From: DATMRF01 sp035566435
GTDB taxonomy: Bacteria; Verrucomicrobiota; Verrucomicrobiia; Limisphaerales; UBA8199
DNA: 41,376 nucleotides
Direction: 5' to 3'
NCBI GenBank assembly: GCA_035566435.1
Contig: DATMRF010000016.1
Coordinates: forward strand, 1-41,376
Both the position numbers and the translations under genes were made by a program. The notes beneath the pieces are model-generated. The model worked only from the letters and a program-made list of their open reading frames with translations, did not search any database and was not told the DNA's origin. Positions 22,995 to 31,999 of the stretch are shown one piece after another (the stretch's first letter is position 1; every line of letters begins with the position of its first letter).

Positions 22995-24578
22995 TCAATT
23001 CTTCGCCGGAAGGGAGGATTCAATGAACCTCGCGAGGTCGGTCTTGGACTTCTTGAGGTCCGCGAGGTTGAGATACATCATGTGACCGGCGGTATAGGTA
23101 TCGAGCGTGAGATTGTTCAGGAGCGCCGGGTCCACGTTGAGGTGGTCGAAGGTATATCGCGTCGCAAACAGCGGCGTCGCCAGGTCGTAGTAGCCGCTCG
23201 AAACGTGGATCTTAAGGAAGGGATTGCGCGTCAGCGCGCCTGCGAGCGTCTCGGCGACATCCACATAGCTGTTGCTCGAATCCCAGTTCCAAGGGGAAAC
23301 CGAAGTCAGGACCTCGTAGGAAAGGTCGGTTTCGTATTTGAGTTCGGTGCGGACATAATCGTTGAACGTGGACGCGAAGGCGCCGGCGACCGCTTCGTAG
23401 CTGGGATCCTGTTCCATGTGATTGGCTAGGCGGTCGCGCACGTAGCCTTTGTAGCGGCTGTCATAGCGGCCAACGACACGGCGTTCGTCCGCCAGGAGTT
23501 CGGAAGCGAACCGGCCGAGTGGGACGCGCAAGTCGGCGCGCTCGACATAATTAGTGGAGAGCCCCGTCAGCCGGGCGTATTGCTCGAGGACTTTCCGGCG
23601 CTGGTCTTCAGGCAGGGAGCTGCCCCTGGCCAGGGCGGCGCTGTAGTCGCCGGCGGCGAAGGTTTCGGCCAGGGCATAGACCTCGGACATCGGCCGCTGC
23701 TGCAGGTCCGGTGGAAGCTTTTTGTGGAACCACGCGGTGGTCGCGTACGAGGGCAAATAAAGCACATACGGCAGGTCATTCCCGGCATTGAAATCAAGGG
23801 TCTGGAAGTTAAGGACGGTGGACACCAGCATGATGCCGTTGACGTTCATCTTGAGGTGCTGGCTGAGCTCGCCTGAGAGGGCAGCGGCGCGCGTCGTGCC
23901 ATAGCTTTCGCCAATGACAAATTTCGGCGAGCTCCACCGTTTGTTGCGCGTCACATACAGCCGGATGAACTCGGCCACCGACGCGGCGTCTTCGCGCAGG
24001 CCGTGGAACTTATGGGCGTCTTTGGGCGGGATCGCACGGCTGTAGCCGGTGCTCACCGGGTCGATGAACACCAAATCGGTACCGTCCAGCACCGAGAACT
24101 CGTTATCGACCAGTTTGTACGGCGGGGGCAGCGCGCCGCCATCCTCCGCCAGCCGCACCCTGCGCGGGCCGAGCAAACCCAGGTGCATCCAGACCGACGC
24201 CGACCCCGGGCCGCCGTTGAAGGAGAACGTAACGGGTCGCGTGCCGAGGTCTTTCACGTCGTCGCGAGTGTAGGCAATGTAGAAAATCGAGGCGGTGGCC
24301 TTGTCATCTTCGTCGCGCAGAAGAATCGTCCCGGCGGCGGCCTTATAACGCACCTGGTGGCCGTCGATGGTGACCGTGTGCTTCGATTCCACCAGCTTCT
24401 CCTCCGGCTCTTTGGGCTTGCCAGGCTCTTTTGCAGATTCTTTGCCGGCATCTTTTGACGGTTCCTTGTGCTCGGTGGCAGATTGCGGCGGCGCGTTCGA
24501 GGTGGTTTCGGCGGCGAAAAGTGTTGTCGTGAACAACGCCGCGGCCAGGCAGGCAGGCAGCTTGGTGGTTGGATGCAT
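22995..24578 (-). CDS. Exported S10-family serine carboxypeptidase
   Basis: 527 residues. A signal peptide (MHPTTKLPACLAAALFTTTLFAAE) is followed by a Lys/Glu/Pro-rich linker to about residue 65. The alpha/beta-hydrolase domain has the oxyanion motif NGGPGSASVW (about 120), catalytic Ser225 in GESYG, Asp465 in SGYYDLATP and His499 in AGHMMY, the order and spacing of carboxypeptidase Y-like S10 enzymes. It removes C-terminal residues from peptides in the periplasm or outside. It starts 69 bases after the M48 lipoprotein gene and may be cotranscribed with it and with the barrel gene, giving a small envelope proteolysis group. Confidence 0.94.
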   Translation of the reverse strand: MHPTTKLPACLAAALFTTTLFAAETTSNAPPQSATEHKEPSKDAGKESAKEPGKPKEPEEKLVESKHTVTIDGHQVRYKAAAGTILLRDEDDKATASIFYIAYTRDDVKDLGTRPVTFSFNGGPGSASVWMHLGLLGPRRVRLAEDGGALPPPYKLVDNEFSVLDGTDLVFIDPVSTGYSRAIPPKDAHKFHGLREDAASVAEFIRLYVTRNKRWSSPKFVIGESYGTTRAAALSGELSQHLKMNVNGIMLVSTVLNFQTLDFNAGNDLPYVLYLPSYATTAWFHKKLPPDLQQRPMSEVYALAETFAAGDYSAALARGSSLPEDQRRKVLEQYARLTGLSTNYVERADLRVPLGRFASELLADERRVVGRYDSRYKGYVRDRLANHMEQDPSYEAVAGAFASTFNDYVRTELKYETDLSYEVLTSVSPWNWDSSNSYVDVAETLAGALTRNPFLKIHVSSGYYDLATPLFATRYTFDHLNVDPALLNNLTLDTYTAGHMMYLNLADLKKSKTDLARFIESSLPAKN

Positions 24579-24615
24579 TGAATGCAGGCTGCTACTCCAT
24601 CAGTAAAATGGCAAC

Positions 24616-24640
24616 CCTAAAGGCTGGGCCTAAAGGCTGG
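24616..24640. repeat. Short tandem duplication
   Basis: CCTAAAGGCTGG occurs at 24616-24627 and again at 24629-24640, in the gap between the M48 and S10 genes. It looks like a local slippage product. Confidence 0.7.
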
Positions 24641-24647
24641 CCCGGGC

Positions 24648-25463
24648 CTACCGGGCTGTGCTTTTCGCGAACTCCGCCTGCGCCTCCGGCAGCCATGCCT
24701 GCAATTGCTTGATGCGAATGGCATCGACCGGATGATCGCGCAGGAACGTCGGCGTAGCGTTGCCGCCCTGCTGGTTATTGAATTGAGAAAAGCGCTGCCA
24801 GAAAGCCACCGCCTCCTTCGGGTCGTAACCTGCGCGTGCCATATAGACCAACCCGATATGATCCGCCTCGGATTCCTGTTCCCGGCTGTAAGGTAGTTCG
24901 ACACCGACTTTGGCGCCAAGGCCGTACAGGCTCATAAAAGTGCTCTGGTACTGCGCATACTGGGACGAGCCGACGTACGCGCCGGCGGCGTCGCCAATGC
25001 CCTGTGTGAGCAATGCCTGGCTCATCCGCGAGGCGCCGTGATGCGCGACCGCATGCCCGATTTCGTGACCGAGCACCGTCGCCAGCCCCGCATCGGTCTG
25101 CGTGATTGGCAGGATGCCCACGTACACCCCGACCTTGCCCCCGGGCAAACAGAACGCGTTGGCTTCCTGGTTTTCAAAGACGACAAATTCCCATTGCGCG
25201 TTGGGCAGGTCTTTCCCCGCCACCTGCGCGATGCGCCCGCCGACGCGGTCCACCGTCGTATTCACCGATGGGTCGTGATTCATAGGCGTATCTTTTTTGA
25301 GTTGGTCGAAACTCGAGAGCCCGAGCTGAGTCTCCTGGCCCCCGGAAACAAAATTCAACTCGTGCCGACCCGTCACCGGCACCGTCGTGCACGCAGCCGC
25401 CAGGATCGCAAGCGCTGCGCCAGATACCACCAACCATAAATACTGTCGTTTATGCATTTTCAT
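24648..25463 (-). CDS. M48-family metallopeptidase lipoprotein
   Basis: 271 residues from ATG 25463, preceded by AAAGGA at good spacing. The signal sequence ends in a lipobox (LAAAC, Cys25), so it is a lipoprotein. The zinc site is HEIGH (133-137) with the third ligand in ESEAD (Glu199). This is the M48C/BepA-LoiP-like type that works in outer membrane protein quality control. The C-terminal FLRDHPVDAIRIKQLQAWLP is the family's DHP segment. The frame upstream of 25463 is open for 173 more codons but has no family resemblance and overlaps the start of the divergent gene. It is divergent from the cytochrome c fusion. Confidence 0.94.
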   Translation of the reverse strand: MKMHKRQYLWLVVSGAALAILAAACTTVPVTGRHELNFVSGGQETQLGLSSFDQLKKDTPMNHDPSVNTTVDRVGGRIAQVAGKDLPNAQWEFVVFENQEANAFCLPGGKVGVYVGILPITQTDAGLATVLGHEIGHAVAHHGASRMSQALLTQGIGDAAGAYVGSSQYAQYQSTFMSLYGLGAKVGVELPYSREQESEADHIGLVYMARAGYDPKEAVAFWQRFSQFNNQQGGNATPTFLRDHPVDAIRIKQLQAWLPEAQAEFAKSTAR

Positions 25464-25575
25464 ACCCTGGATCCTTTCTGCTGCCTTAGTAAGCGCAATC
25501 TTCGGTGATTTCAATTCTTTTAATCGCCCTCTTTTCTCACTTTCCCGTTGAGGGAATTTCAACGATGTTGCCGGT

Positions 25576-28542
25576 ATGGAAACGACCTCCGGCATTCGTG
25601 GAAGCGGCGCCCGCAATACGCCTAGGTTCCGGACCGGCCATTGGTTTTCACTCTGGCTTGGTTTCGCGGCTGCGGCCTGCTGCTCTGTTGGGCCAGTGCC
25701 GGCGGCGGACGCGGAACAAGGCTCTAACGCGGTGATGCATGCCTCCGCTGCGGGTGGGAAGGCTGACGTTGCGTCTTTTTTGCTCAAGCCCGAATTTACG
25801 ATCGAGGTGGTTGCGTCTGAGCCGATGGTGACCGCTCCCGTGGCGATGGCCTTCGACGAAAACGGGCGCTTGTTTGTCGCCGAGATGCCGAAAGCGACGG
25901 AGCGCGACGGCTCCGCGCCACCCCTTGGGCGGGTTCGGCTGCTCGTGGGCATGGACGAGGATGGCTCCGCCAAAACCAGCACTACGTACGCCGACGGGCT
26001 CCGGTGGCTCTCAGCGCTGGCTTGCTATGGCGGAGGCGTGTTCGTTGCGACCACTCCCGACGTGGTGTTCCTCAAGGATACGCATGGAGATAGCGGCGCG
26101 GATGTGCGGCAGGTCGTCCTTTCAGACTTTGGCGGAACCAACAAGCTGGCTGCGGAGGAGCTGTTGAACAATTTCAATTGGGGGCTGGATGATCGCATCC
26201 ACGGCGCCACCGCGGGCCTCGGCGGCGCGATCACAGCCTCGAACTGGCCCGGCAACTCCGTGTCGCTGGCCGGTGGCGATTTTTCGTTCGATCCGCGCAC
26301 GCTTCAAGTTTTTCCTGAAGCTGGACCTTCCCAATCCGGCCTGACTTTTGACAGCTCGGGGCGCGAGTTCGTCTCTGATTTCGCGCGGCCGCTGCGAATG
26401 GCGCTATCGGAGCGGCGTTACTTTCTTCGCAACCCGTTCTTCCCGCGAGCCCCGGAGTTGGTGAACGTGCTCAGCCCGGCAACGCCGGTGTTCCGATTCG
26501 CTTCCGGCGCGGCGGCCGATGCCGGGGCAGGGCGAAGCAATTCTCCTGCCTCAGGCGTAAAGTCCAACGCATTCGTTCCGGGGTGGCTGACCAACGCTCG
26601 TGGCGTCGCCGTCTATCGCGGGAACGCGTTCCCGTCAAATTACCTGGGAAACGTATTTATCGCCGATCCTGATGGTCATGCCATTCATCGCGTAATATTG
26701 CGTGAAAACGGCCTCGGGGTGCAGGCCGAACGAGCCGCCGACGAACAGAAAAGCGAGTTCTTAATGTCCAGGGACCCCTTGTTCCGCCCGGTGCAGGTTG
26801 TGAACGGCCCGGACGGTGCCCTCTACATCGCGGACATGCGGGATGGCCGCGACCAGGGCCGCATCTACCGCGTGACAGCTGCTAATTTCAAGCGTCCGCC
26901 GCCGCCCCAGCTCGGGTTGGCCAAGAGCTATGACCTCGTCGCCGCGCTCGCGAGCAGTAACGGGTGGCGTCGCGATACTGCCGCGCGCCTGTTGTTTGAG
27001 CGGCAGGACCCGGCCGCTGCGATGCTGCTTTCCAACATGCTCAGCAACTCGCGCCTCCCGGTCGCCCGGCTTCAGGCGCTGCACGCGCTCGCCGGGCAGG
27101 GCGGCCTGCTGGAGCCGCACGTGCTTATCGCTTTGCGGGACGCCGACGCCATCGTGCGCGAGCATGGCGTGCTGCTCTCCGAGCAGGTGCTGACCAACGG
27201 GAGCGCCTCCGATGCGCTGTGGCAGCAATTGAAACCTTTGGCCGCTGATCCCGCGCTCCGTGTGCGATACCAGCTCGCCTTTACTTCGGGTGAAGTCCGA
27301 CGGCCCGACAAAGTTCTGGTCCTGGCGCAGATCCTCAACCACGACCTCGCTAACCCCTGGGTTCAAAGTGCCGTGCTGAGTTCCCTGGATGATGGGGCTG
27401 GCGACCTGTTCCTGCTCCTTGCCGGCACGGCGGGCTTTCGCAACAACGCAACCGGCTTGGCGTTCCTGCGCCAGCTGGCAACGATGATCGGCGCCAAGGG
27501 ACGACAGGATGAAGCGACACAAGTACTGGACTTTCTTGCGCGGGCGTCGCTGGACCCGCTCCAGACCCACCTGCTGCTCAACGCGCTCGGCGATGGCCTC
27601 GAGCGCACCCGCAGTTCGCTCGCGCTGGTGGACCGCAGGGGCGTCCTCAAGCAGTTCTACATCGCCGCGATGAACATCGCCATCGATCCGACTTTTGTTG
27701 AGCCTTTGCGGGTCGAGGCGATTCACCTGGCGGGCCTCAGTCCTTACACGTTTGCCGAAGTGGGCGACTGGCTCCTGCTGCTTTGCAATCCGCCGCCCGT
27801 GCCCGCGGTGCAGTCGGCCGCTCTGGCCGCGCTGGGCGGCTTTGACGACCCGGGAGTTTTTGTGGGAATTGTGAGGGTTTGGCCGGCGTTGACCCCGGCC
27901 TTGCGGACCCAGGCGCTCACGGCGCTGCTCTCTCGTGGAAGCCGCGTGGGGCTGGTGCTGGACGCTCTGCAGCGGGGGACCATCCCGTTGGCGGACGCCT
28001 CTCAAACCCAGCTCAATTTCCTGCGCACCCATCGGAACTCGGCGATCAGCGAGCAGGCCGTCAAACTCTTTGGACCCGTCGCGGTGCGCCGGCCCCAGGT
28101 CGTCGAGCAGTTCAAACCGGCGTTGCGGTTGACTGGCGCGGCCGACCGTGGACGGGACATCTTTATCGCGCGTTGTGCCGCCTGCCACCGGTTCGGGGCC
28201 GGCGGCCAGGGGCTCGGTCCGGACTTGACTGGCGCCAGGACTTTCGGCAAAGAACAAATCCTCGCGACGCTCCTCGAGCCGAACGCCCATCGAAAACCTC
28301 AGTACGCGCCGGTTGTTGTAGAGACAAAAATGGGCGAGAACCTGATTGGCATCGAGTCTGACGAGAACCCGACAACCCTTACCTTGGAGCAACCCGGAAT
28401 CGGACGGATGGTCTGGCCGCGCCTGAACGTGGCCTCCGTTCAGGTCCAGCCCTGGTCGTTTATGCCCGTTGGCCTGGAGCAAGGGCTCTCGACGCAGGAC
28501 ATCGCTGACCTGCTCGCGTACCTCGTCACAGCCACTCCTTAA
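25576..28542 (+). CDS. Beta-propeller dehydrogenase - HEAT - cytochrome c fusion (PVC type)
   Basis: 988 residues. A signal-like segment (HWFSLWLGFAAAACC, 24-38) is followed by a beta-propeller related to sorbosone/PQQ-like dehydrogenases (about 60-440: APVAMAFDENGRLFVAEMP, GPDGALYIADMRD). Residues 460-830 are helical HEAT-like repeats. The end is a cytochrome c domain with one heme site CAACH (867-871), then GLGPDLTG. This architecture (TIGR02604/TIGR02603-type) is highly characteristic of planctomycetes and Verrucomicrobia. It likely oxidises sugars or other alcohols in the periplasm and passes electrons through the heme; substrate unknown. The 3' end overlaps the convergent DUF2339 gene by 17 bases. 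Confidence 0.92.
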   Translation: METTSGIRGSGARNTPRFRTGHWFSLWLGFAAAACCSVGPVPAADAEQGSNAVMHASAAGGKADVASFLLKPEFTIEVVASEPMVTAPVAMAFDENGRLFVAEMPKATERDGSAPPLGRVRLLVGMDEDGSAKTSTTYADGLRWLSALACYGGGVFVATTPDVVFLKDTHGDSGADVRQVVLSDFGGTNKLAAEELLNNFNWGLDDRIHGATAGLGGAITASNWPGNSVSLAGGDFSFDPRTLQVFPEAGPSQSGLTFDSSGREFVSDFARPLRMALSERRYFLRNPFFPRAPELVNVLSPATPVFRFASGAAADAGAGRSNSPASGVKSNAFVPGWLTNARGVAVYRGNAFPSNYLGNVFIADPDGHAIHRVILRENGLGVQAERAADEQKSEFLMSRDPLFRPVQVVNGPDGALYIADMRDGRDQGRIYRVTAANFKRPPPPQLGLAKSYDLVAALASSNGWRRDTAARLLFERQDPAAAMLLSNMLSNSRLPVARLQALHALAGQGGLLEPHVLIALRDADAIVREHGVLLSEQVLTNGSASDALWQQLKPLAADPALRVRYQLAFTSGEVRRPDKVLVLAQILNHDLANPWVQSAVLSSLDDGAGDLFLLLAGTAGFRNNATGLAFLRQLATMIGAKGRQDEATQVLDFLARASLDPLQTHLLLNALGDGLERTRSSLALVDRRGVLKQFYIAAMNIAIDPTFVEPLRVEAIHLAGLSPYTFAEVGDWLLLLCNPPPVPAVQSAALAALGGFDDPGVFVGIVRVWPALTPALRTQALTALLSRGSRVGLVLDALQRGTIPLADASQTQLNFLRTHRNSAISEQAVKLFGPVAVRRPQVVEQFKPALRLTGAADRGRDIFIARCAACHRFGAGGQGLGPDLTGARTFGKEQILATLLEPNAHRKPQYAPVVVETKMGENLIGIESDENPTTLTLEQPGIGRMVWPRLNVASVQVQPWSFMPVGLEQGLSTQDIADLLAYLVTATP

Positions 28543-31500
28543 TCTTCTCCTGGTATTTGCTGTAGATGAACCCCAACACGAGCAGCACTACGCCCAAAGC
28601 CATCAGGCTCAGGACGCGGTAGAGCGACTCCAGCTTCCAAATGTCGAACATAATCACCCGCCCCAGCGCGCATCCGAGGATTCCCAGGCCCACCCAGCGA
28701 TACATGCGCTCCCGCAGAACGATGCCGACGGTGAACAAAACCAGCGCCAATGCGGACCAACTCGCGGTCAGATAAAACCCGCTGGCCGTTTCGAGCACCC
28801 ACAAAGAGAGGAATCGCCATAGGCTGAGTCCGCCCGCCAGGATCACCGCCGCATGAAGCCCTGGCTCGAGTCCATATCGTTCGGGAAAACGCCGGGCGAT
28901 CTGCCTCTGACAAAGCAACAGGACGATGGCGCAAAGGTTCGGCCAATAAACTCTTGGCAGTTCCAGCAACGGCAGCCAGAACAATACGAGTGCGGCGACG
29001 TTGAAGACGGCGCTGAACAACAGCGCCTCGCGATTCTTGCGCAGACCCGACCAGACGAAAGCCCACAGGCCAAGCAGGGAAAGCAGCCAAATCCGCTCGC
29101 GCTCGGGGATATATTCCCAGATCCAGATCAGCGACATCCCCAGCGCCGTCCATCGATAAACTCGCGCGAATTGGAGCAGTGGCTCGCTGACGCGCGGGTC
29201 CGCGCCGGGCTTCTGCCGGAACCACTGCACGGTGGCGCCGGAGAGCAGGCTCAGCGCGGCCATCGGCGCCAGGGGGAAGTGCCAGGCAGGACGGGCCCGG
29301 AAAACTTGCTCCAGAAACTGAACCGCGCCCACCAGGACGAAGATTTGCCCGAAGGCCGCAACGAGCCATGCGCGCGTCGAGACACCATAGACCGTCAGCC
29401 CAATGGCCAGCAGACTGGTCACGACCAGCCATGCCGGGGCGCCGAATTTCGGGTTCAACCAGAAATACATTACGCCGACCATCGCGAGCGCATAGAGGCC
29501 TTGCCAGAAGAGCGTGTGCTGAGGGGACAAAACCAGCACCTTCTGTTTCTGCCACCAATGACTCAGCACCAGTGTGACGGCGAGCAGCAGCGCCGGGTTC
29601 CACCAGGGCGGCGGTTGGGTGAGGTCGAACGAATTAAACAGCCAGGCGAGCTGAGCCAGCACCACGTAGCCCTGGCCGAGCAGCGTGACCTCGCGCACGC
29701 GCAACGCATAGATTGAGAAGGTGAGCAGCACCGATTCGACGCCCAGCGCCAGCGGCAAATGCTCGCGCGTTGTGTTGTCGTAGGTCGCCACCAGCCAGAC
29801 CACCAATGCCAGCACGGCGAAGTAGGCGGGCTGCGGGCGCAGAATCTCACCACCAGACGCTGGCAGCTGCCGATTCACCACCAGCGTATTGGCCATCATC
29901 AATCCGCCGAGCCCAATCGCCAGCCACACCCCGGAAGGCTCCATCTGCCGCATGCCGTCGATGCCCCACCCGACCGCCAGCCCCGCTGCAAGGTACGCTC
30001 CGGTGAGCAGAACCGGATTCTTCCGCTGCTGGCCCATGACCAGCAGCACGACGCTTTCCATCGCGAGCACCAACGCAAGCTGCAGCCCTGCGAATTTCGA
30101 GATGAAGCCCACCGTCACCAGCAGCAGGCCCTGGGTGAGATAGGAATTCTTTGCGAGCGGTTCCGCCGCCAAAAGACGTCGCGCCAGTTCCGCCAGACCG
30201 AGCAGCGCAGTCCCGTAGATCAAGGAAAACTTCCAGAAGCCGCCCTGCCGAACCTGCGTCATTGTCAGCAGGAACATCGTGAAGAATGCGCCGTTGTTTA
30301 ACGTAAGAAAACTTGCCCGGTTTTGGCCCGCGAATTGTTGGTCGCGTGAGAGGAACACGGCCGCCGTAAACAGCAGCCAATAGCAAATGAGGAACCAGGT
30401 TCCCGCCCATAACCCTTCCGCCGGCGAGGCCCAATGCCACGCGCTGCCGTCGAAGAATCGCCAGAAGCCGTACGCAGCGTAGGTGGCTATCAGACTGCCG
30501 TACGAGAGCATCGCCCAGCGGTTTCGCACCAGAAACACGACGCCGGCCAACGTCAGCACGAGATTCGAATAAAGCGTGAAGTAGCCAACCCGGGTGATGA
30601 TGGAGGTGTAATAACCCAGGCCAACGGCGAACAATGCCAACACCTCGGATTTCTTGTGGTCGGCGCACCAAACCATGAGACCGGCGCACGCCAGCAGCAG
30701 CACCCCGTCCAGCCCGGGGCTGTCAATGACCCTGAGTTGCTCGACGTGATGGGCCGCGTAGGTGGTGAAGTAGAGCGCCGCCAAACCGCCGGCGAACAGC
30801 ACTTGGGCGTAATTCTTCAGGCTCTCCTTCACCGCCTGGCGCTGCCACCACCACCCTGCGCTCAGCAGCGCCGCGCTCGCGAGGTACAACAGGGCAACTT
30901 TTCCGCCCGGGCCGAGCCGGCTGATGTACCTCTGGTAAGCCAGGTTTCCAAAAAAGACCAGCCCCGTCAGCAACAGTACAATCCCGATGCGCACCAGCCA
31001 ATACGTTCCCACCCGCATTTCGAGCGAGAGCGCTTCGGTTGGCGGTTTGATCTGAGCAGCAGGACGCGAGGGCGTGAGGGGTGGAACCGCGGGCTGGCTT
31101 TTTTGCGGTGCCTCCTGGATGGACAGCAGCGTGGACTGGAAACAATGCGGGCAGAGTATCGTGTCGCCCAGCGAAGTGGCCGGAAATTCAATGTGGCCGC
31201 CGCAGGAACGGCAAGAGCATTTCAGCAGATTCTCTTTCTCTTCGACGTGCAGCCTCAGCGGTGGAGGTTTGGGCAGTGGCGGCGGCGCGGACATCGTGGG
31301 CTGCGGCGGAGGCGTGGGCGTTGCGGCCCGCCCCGCCTTTTGTCTCGCCGTGTCTGCAGGCGGCGCAGCGATGGCTTGGAAGGCAGGGGGCACTGAAGGA
31401 ACCGAAATCGCGGGAGGCGCGCCGATACCGGAGCTTGGTTGTGGACCAGAGGGCGGGGCGGCTGCGATCGTTGTGTCAAGCCCCGCCGGCGACAACGCCG

Positions 31501-31633
31501 TCGCCTGCGCCTCGGACCTGCCGAGCCGTTGTTCCAGCATCGCGAGCTGCCCGGAGAGCAAGGAAACATCGCGTTGTAGCCGCGCCTGCTCCTCTTTCAG
31601 CGCCGCCAATTCTGCTCGCTCTGGCTCATTCAT
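28526..31633 (-). CDS. DUF2339 polytopic membrane protein
   Basis: 1035 residues from ATG 31633 (MNEPERAELAALKEEQARLQ). Residues 1-42 are a coiled coil; a Pro/Ala-rich linker follows. A zinc ribbon with C141-x2-C144 and C161-x2-C164 comes next. From about 185 to the end there are more than twenty hydrophobic helices in dense succession. The layout matches DUF2339 proteins, whose function is unknown. The added zinc ribbon between coiled coil and membrane part suggests a cytosolic nucleic-acid- or protein-binding head. It is monocistronic; the 3' end overlaps the cytochrome fusion gene. Confidence 0.9.
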   Translation of the reverse strand: MNEPERAELAALKEEQARLQRDVSLLSGQLAMLEQRLGRSEAQATALSPAGLDTTIAAAPPSGPQPSSGIGAPPAISVPSVPPAFQAIAAPPADTARQKAGRAATPTPPPQPTMSAPPPLPKPPPLRLHVEEKENLLKCSCRSCGGHIEFPATSLGDTILCPHCFQSTLLSIQEAPQKSQPAVPPLTPSRPAAQIKPPTEALSLEMRVGTYWLVRIGIVLLLTGLVFFGNLAYQRYISRLGPGGKVALLYLASAALLSAGWWWQRQAVKESLKNYAQVLFAGGLAALYFTTYAAHHVEQLRVIDSPGLDGVLLLACAGLMVWCADHKKSEVLALFAVGLGYYTSIITRVGYFTLYSNLVLTLAGVVFLVRNRWAMLSYGSLIATYAAYGFWRFFDGSAWHWASPAEGLWAGTWFLICYWLLFTAAVFLSRDQQFAGQNRASFLTLNNGAFFTMFLLTMTQVRQGGFWKFSLIYGTALLGLAELARRLLAAEPLAKNSYLTQGLLLVTVGFISKFAGLQLALVLAMESVVLLVMGQQRKNPVLLTGAYLAAGLAVGWGIDGMRQMEPSGVWLAIGLGGLMMANTLVVNRQLPASGGEILRPQPAYFAVLALVVWLVATYDNTTREHLPLALGVESVLLTFSIYALRVREVTLLGQGYVVLAQLAWLFNSFDLTQPPPWWNPALLLAVTLVLSHWWQKQKVLVLSPQHTLFWQGLYALAMVGVMYFWLNPKFGAPAWLVVTSLLAIGLTVYGVSTRAWLVAAFGQIFVLVGAVQFLEQVFRARPAWHFPLAPMAALSLLSGATVQWFRQKPGADPRVSEPLLQFARVYRWTALGMSLIWIWEYIPERERIWLLSLLGLWAFVWSGLRKNREALLFSAVFNVAALVLFWLPLLELPRVYWPNLCAIVLLLCQRQIARRFPERYGLEPGLHAAVILAGGLSLWRFLSLWVLETASGFYLTASWSALALVLFTVGIVLRERMYRWVGLGILGCALGRVIMFDIWKLESLYRVLSLMALGVVLLVLGFIYSKYQEKIKEWL

Positions 31634-31999
31634 GAGAACCGAAAAACCGTGGTGAAGTCGGCCAAGGCTAGGCCAGGCATTCCAAGGAAACCAGCCCAAA
31701 GGCGAAGCTGTAGCTCAGACCTGTAATCCGTTGCATCGCCGGTTTCTAACCTGCCCGCAACCCCGGCAAGCAAGGTCCAAACGCTCTTGCTTGCAAATCG
31801 CCACGGCGGCAGATTGCAAATCTGCGCTACAATCGATGCCCCGCGCGAGAAAGGACTCGCGCATGCGTCGCAAGCCCGTAATACGATTCTGTTCATCCCG
31901 CCACTTTAGCGCATCACCCCGCGCGGGCGTGAATTGATAAAGCCGCACCGAACATTGCTTTAAGCGATGGACACCCCGGCGAAACGCGGTACGAACCAA
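31634..31999. other. 366-base gap with REPIN-like element
   Basis: No gene. Open frames on both strands are created by the inverted repeats at 31709-31832. The gap separates the start of the DUF2339 gene from the end of modC. Confidence 0.6.
31709..31832. repeat. REPIN-like nested inverted repeat
   Basis: The left unit (from 31709) begins TGTAGCTCAGACCTGTAATC. The right unit, read on the minus strand from 31832, begins TGTAGCGCAGATTTGCAATC. They are about 80% identical and face each other. Between them is a perfect 9-bp hairpin, GCAAGCAAG (31766-31774) with CTTGCTTGC (31786-31794). The right unit also contains a small palindrome (GCAGATT/AATCTGC, 31809-31825). Two inverted REPs enclosing a spacer, about 124 bp in all, is the build of REPINs that are moved by RAYT-type transposases. 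No RAYT gene is in the window. Confidence 0.72.

Noticed and set aside
25464..25982. N-terminal extension of the M48 peptidase frame
   Set aside because: The lipoprotein signal and AAAGGA place the start at 25463; the extension has no family resemblance and overlaps the divergent gene.
26761..28482. 573-residue minus-strand ORF opposite the cytochrome c fusion
   Set aside because: The plus frame has HEAT repeats and CAACH; the antisense product is Arg/Gln-rich without any domain, a common effect of high GC.
31081..31635. Long plus-strand ORFs over the start of the DUF2339 gene
   Set aside because: They are shadows in a GC-rich Pro/Ala linker; the minus-strand frame has coiled coil, zinc ribbon and membrane segments.
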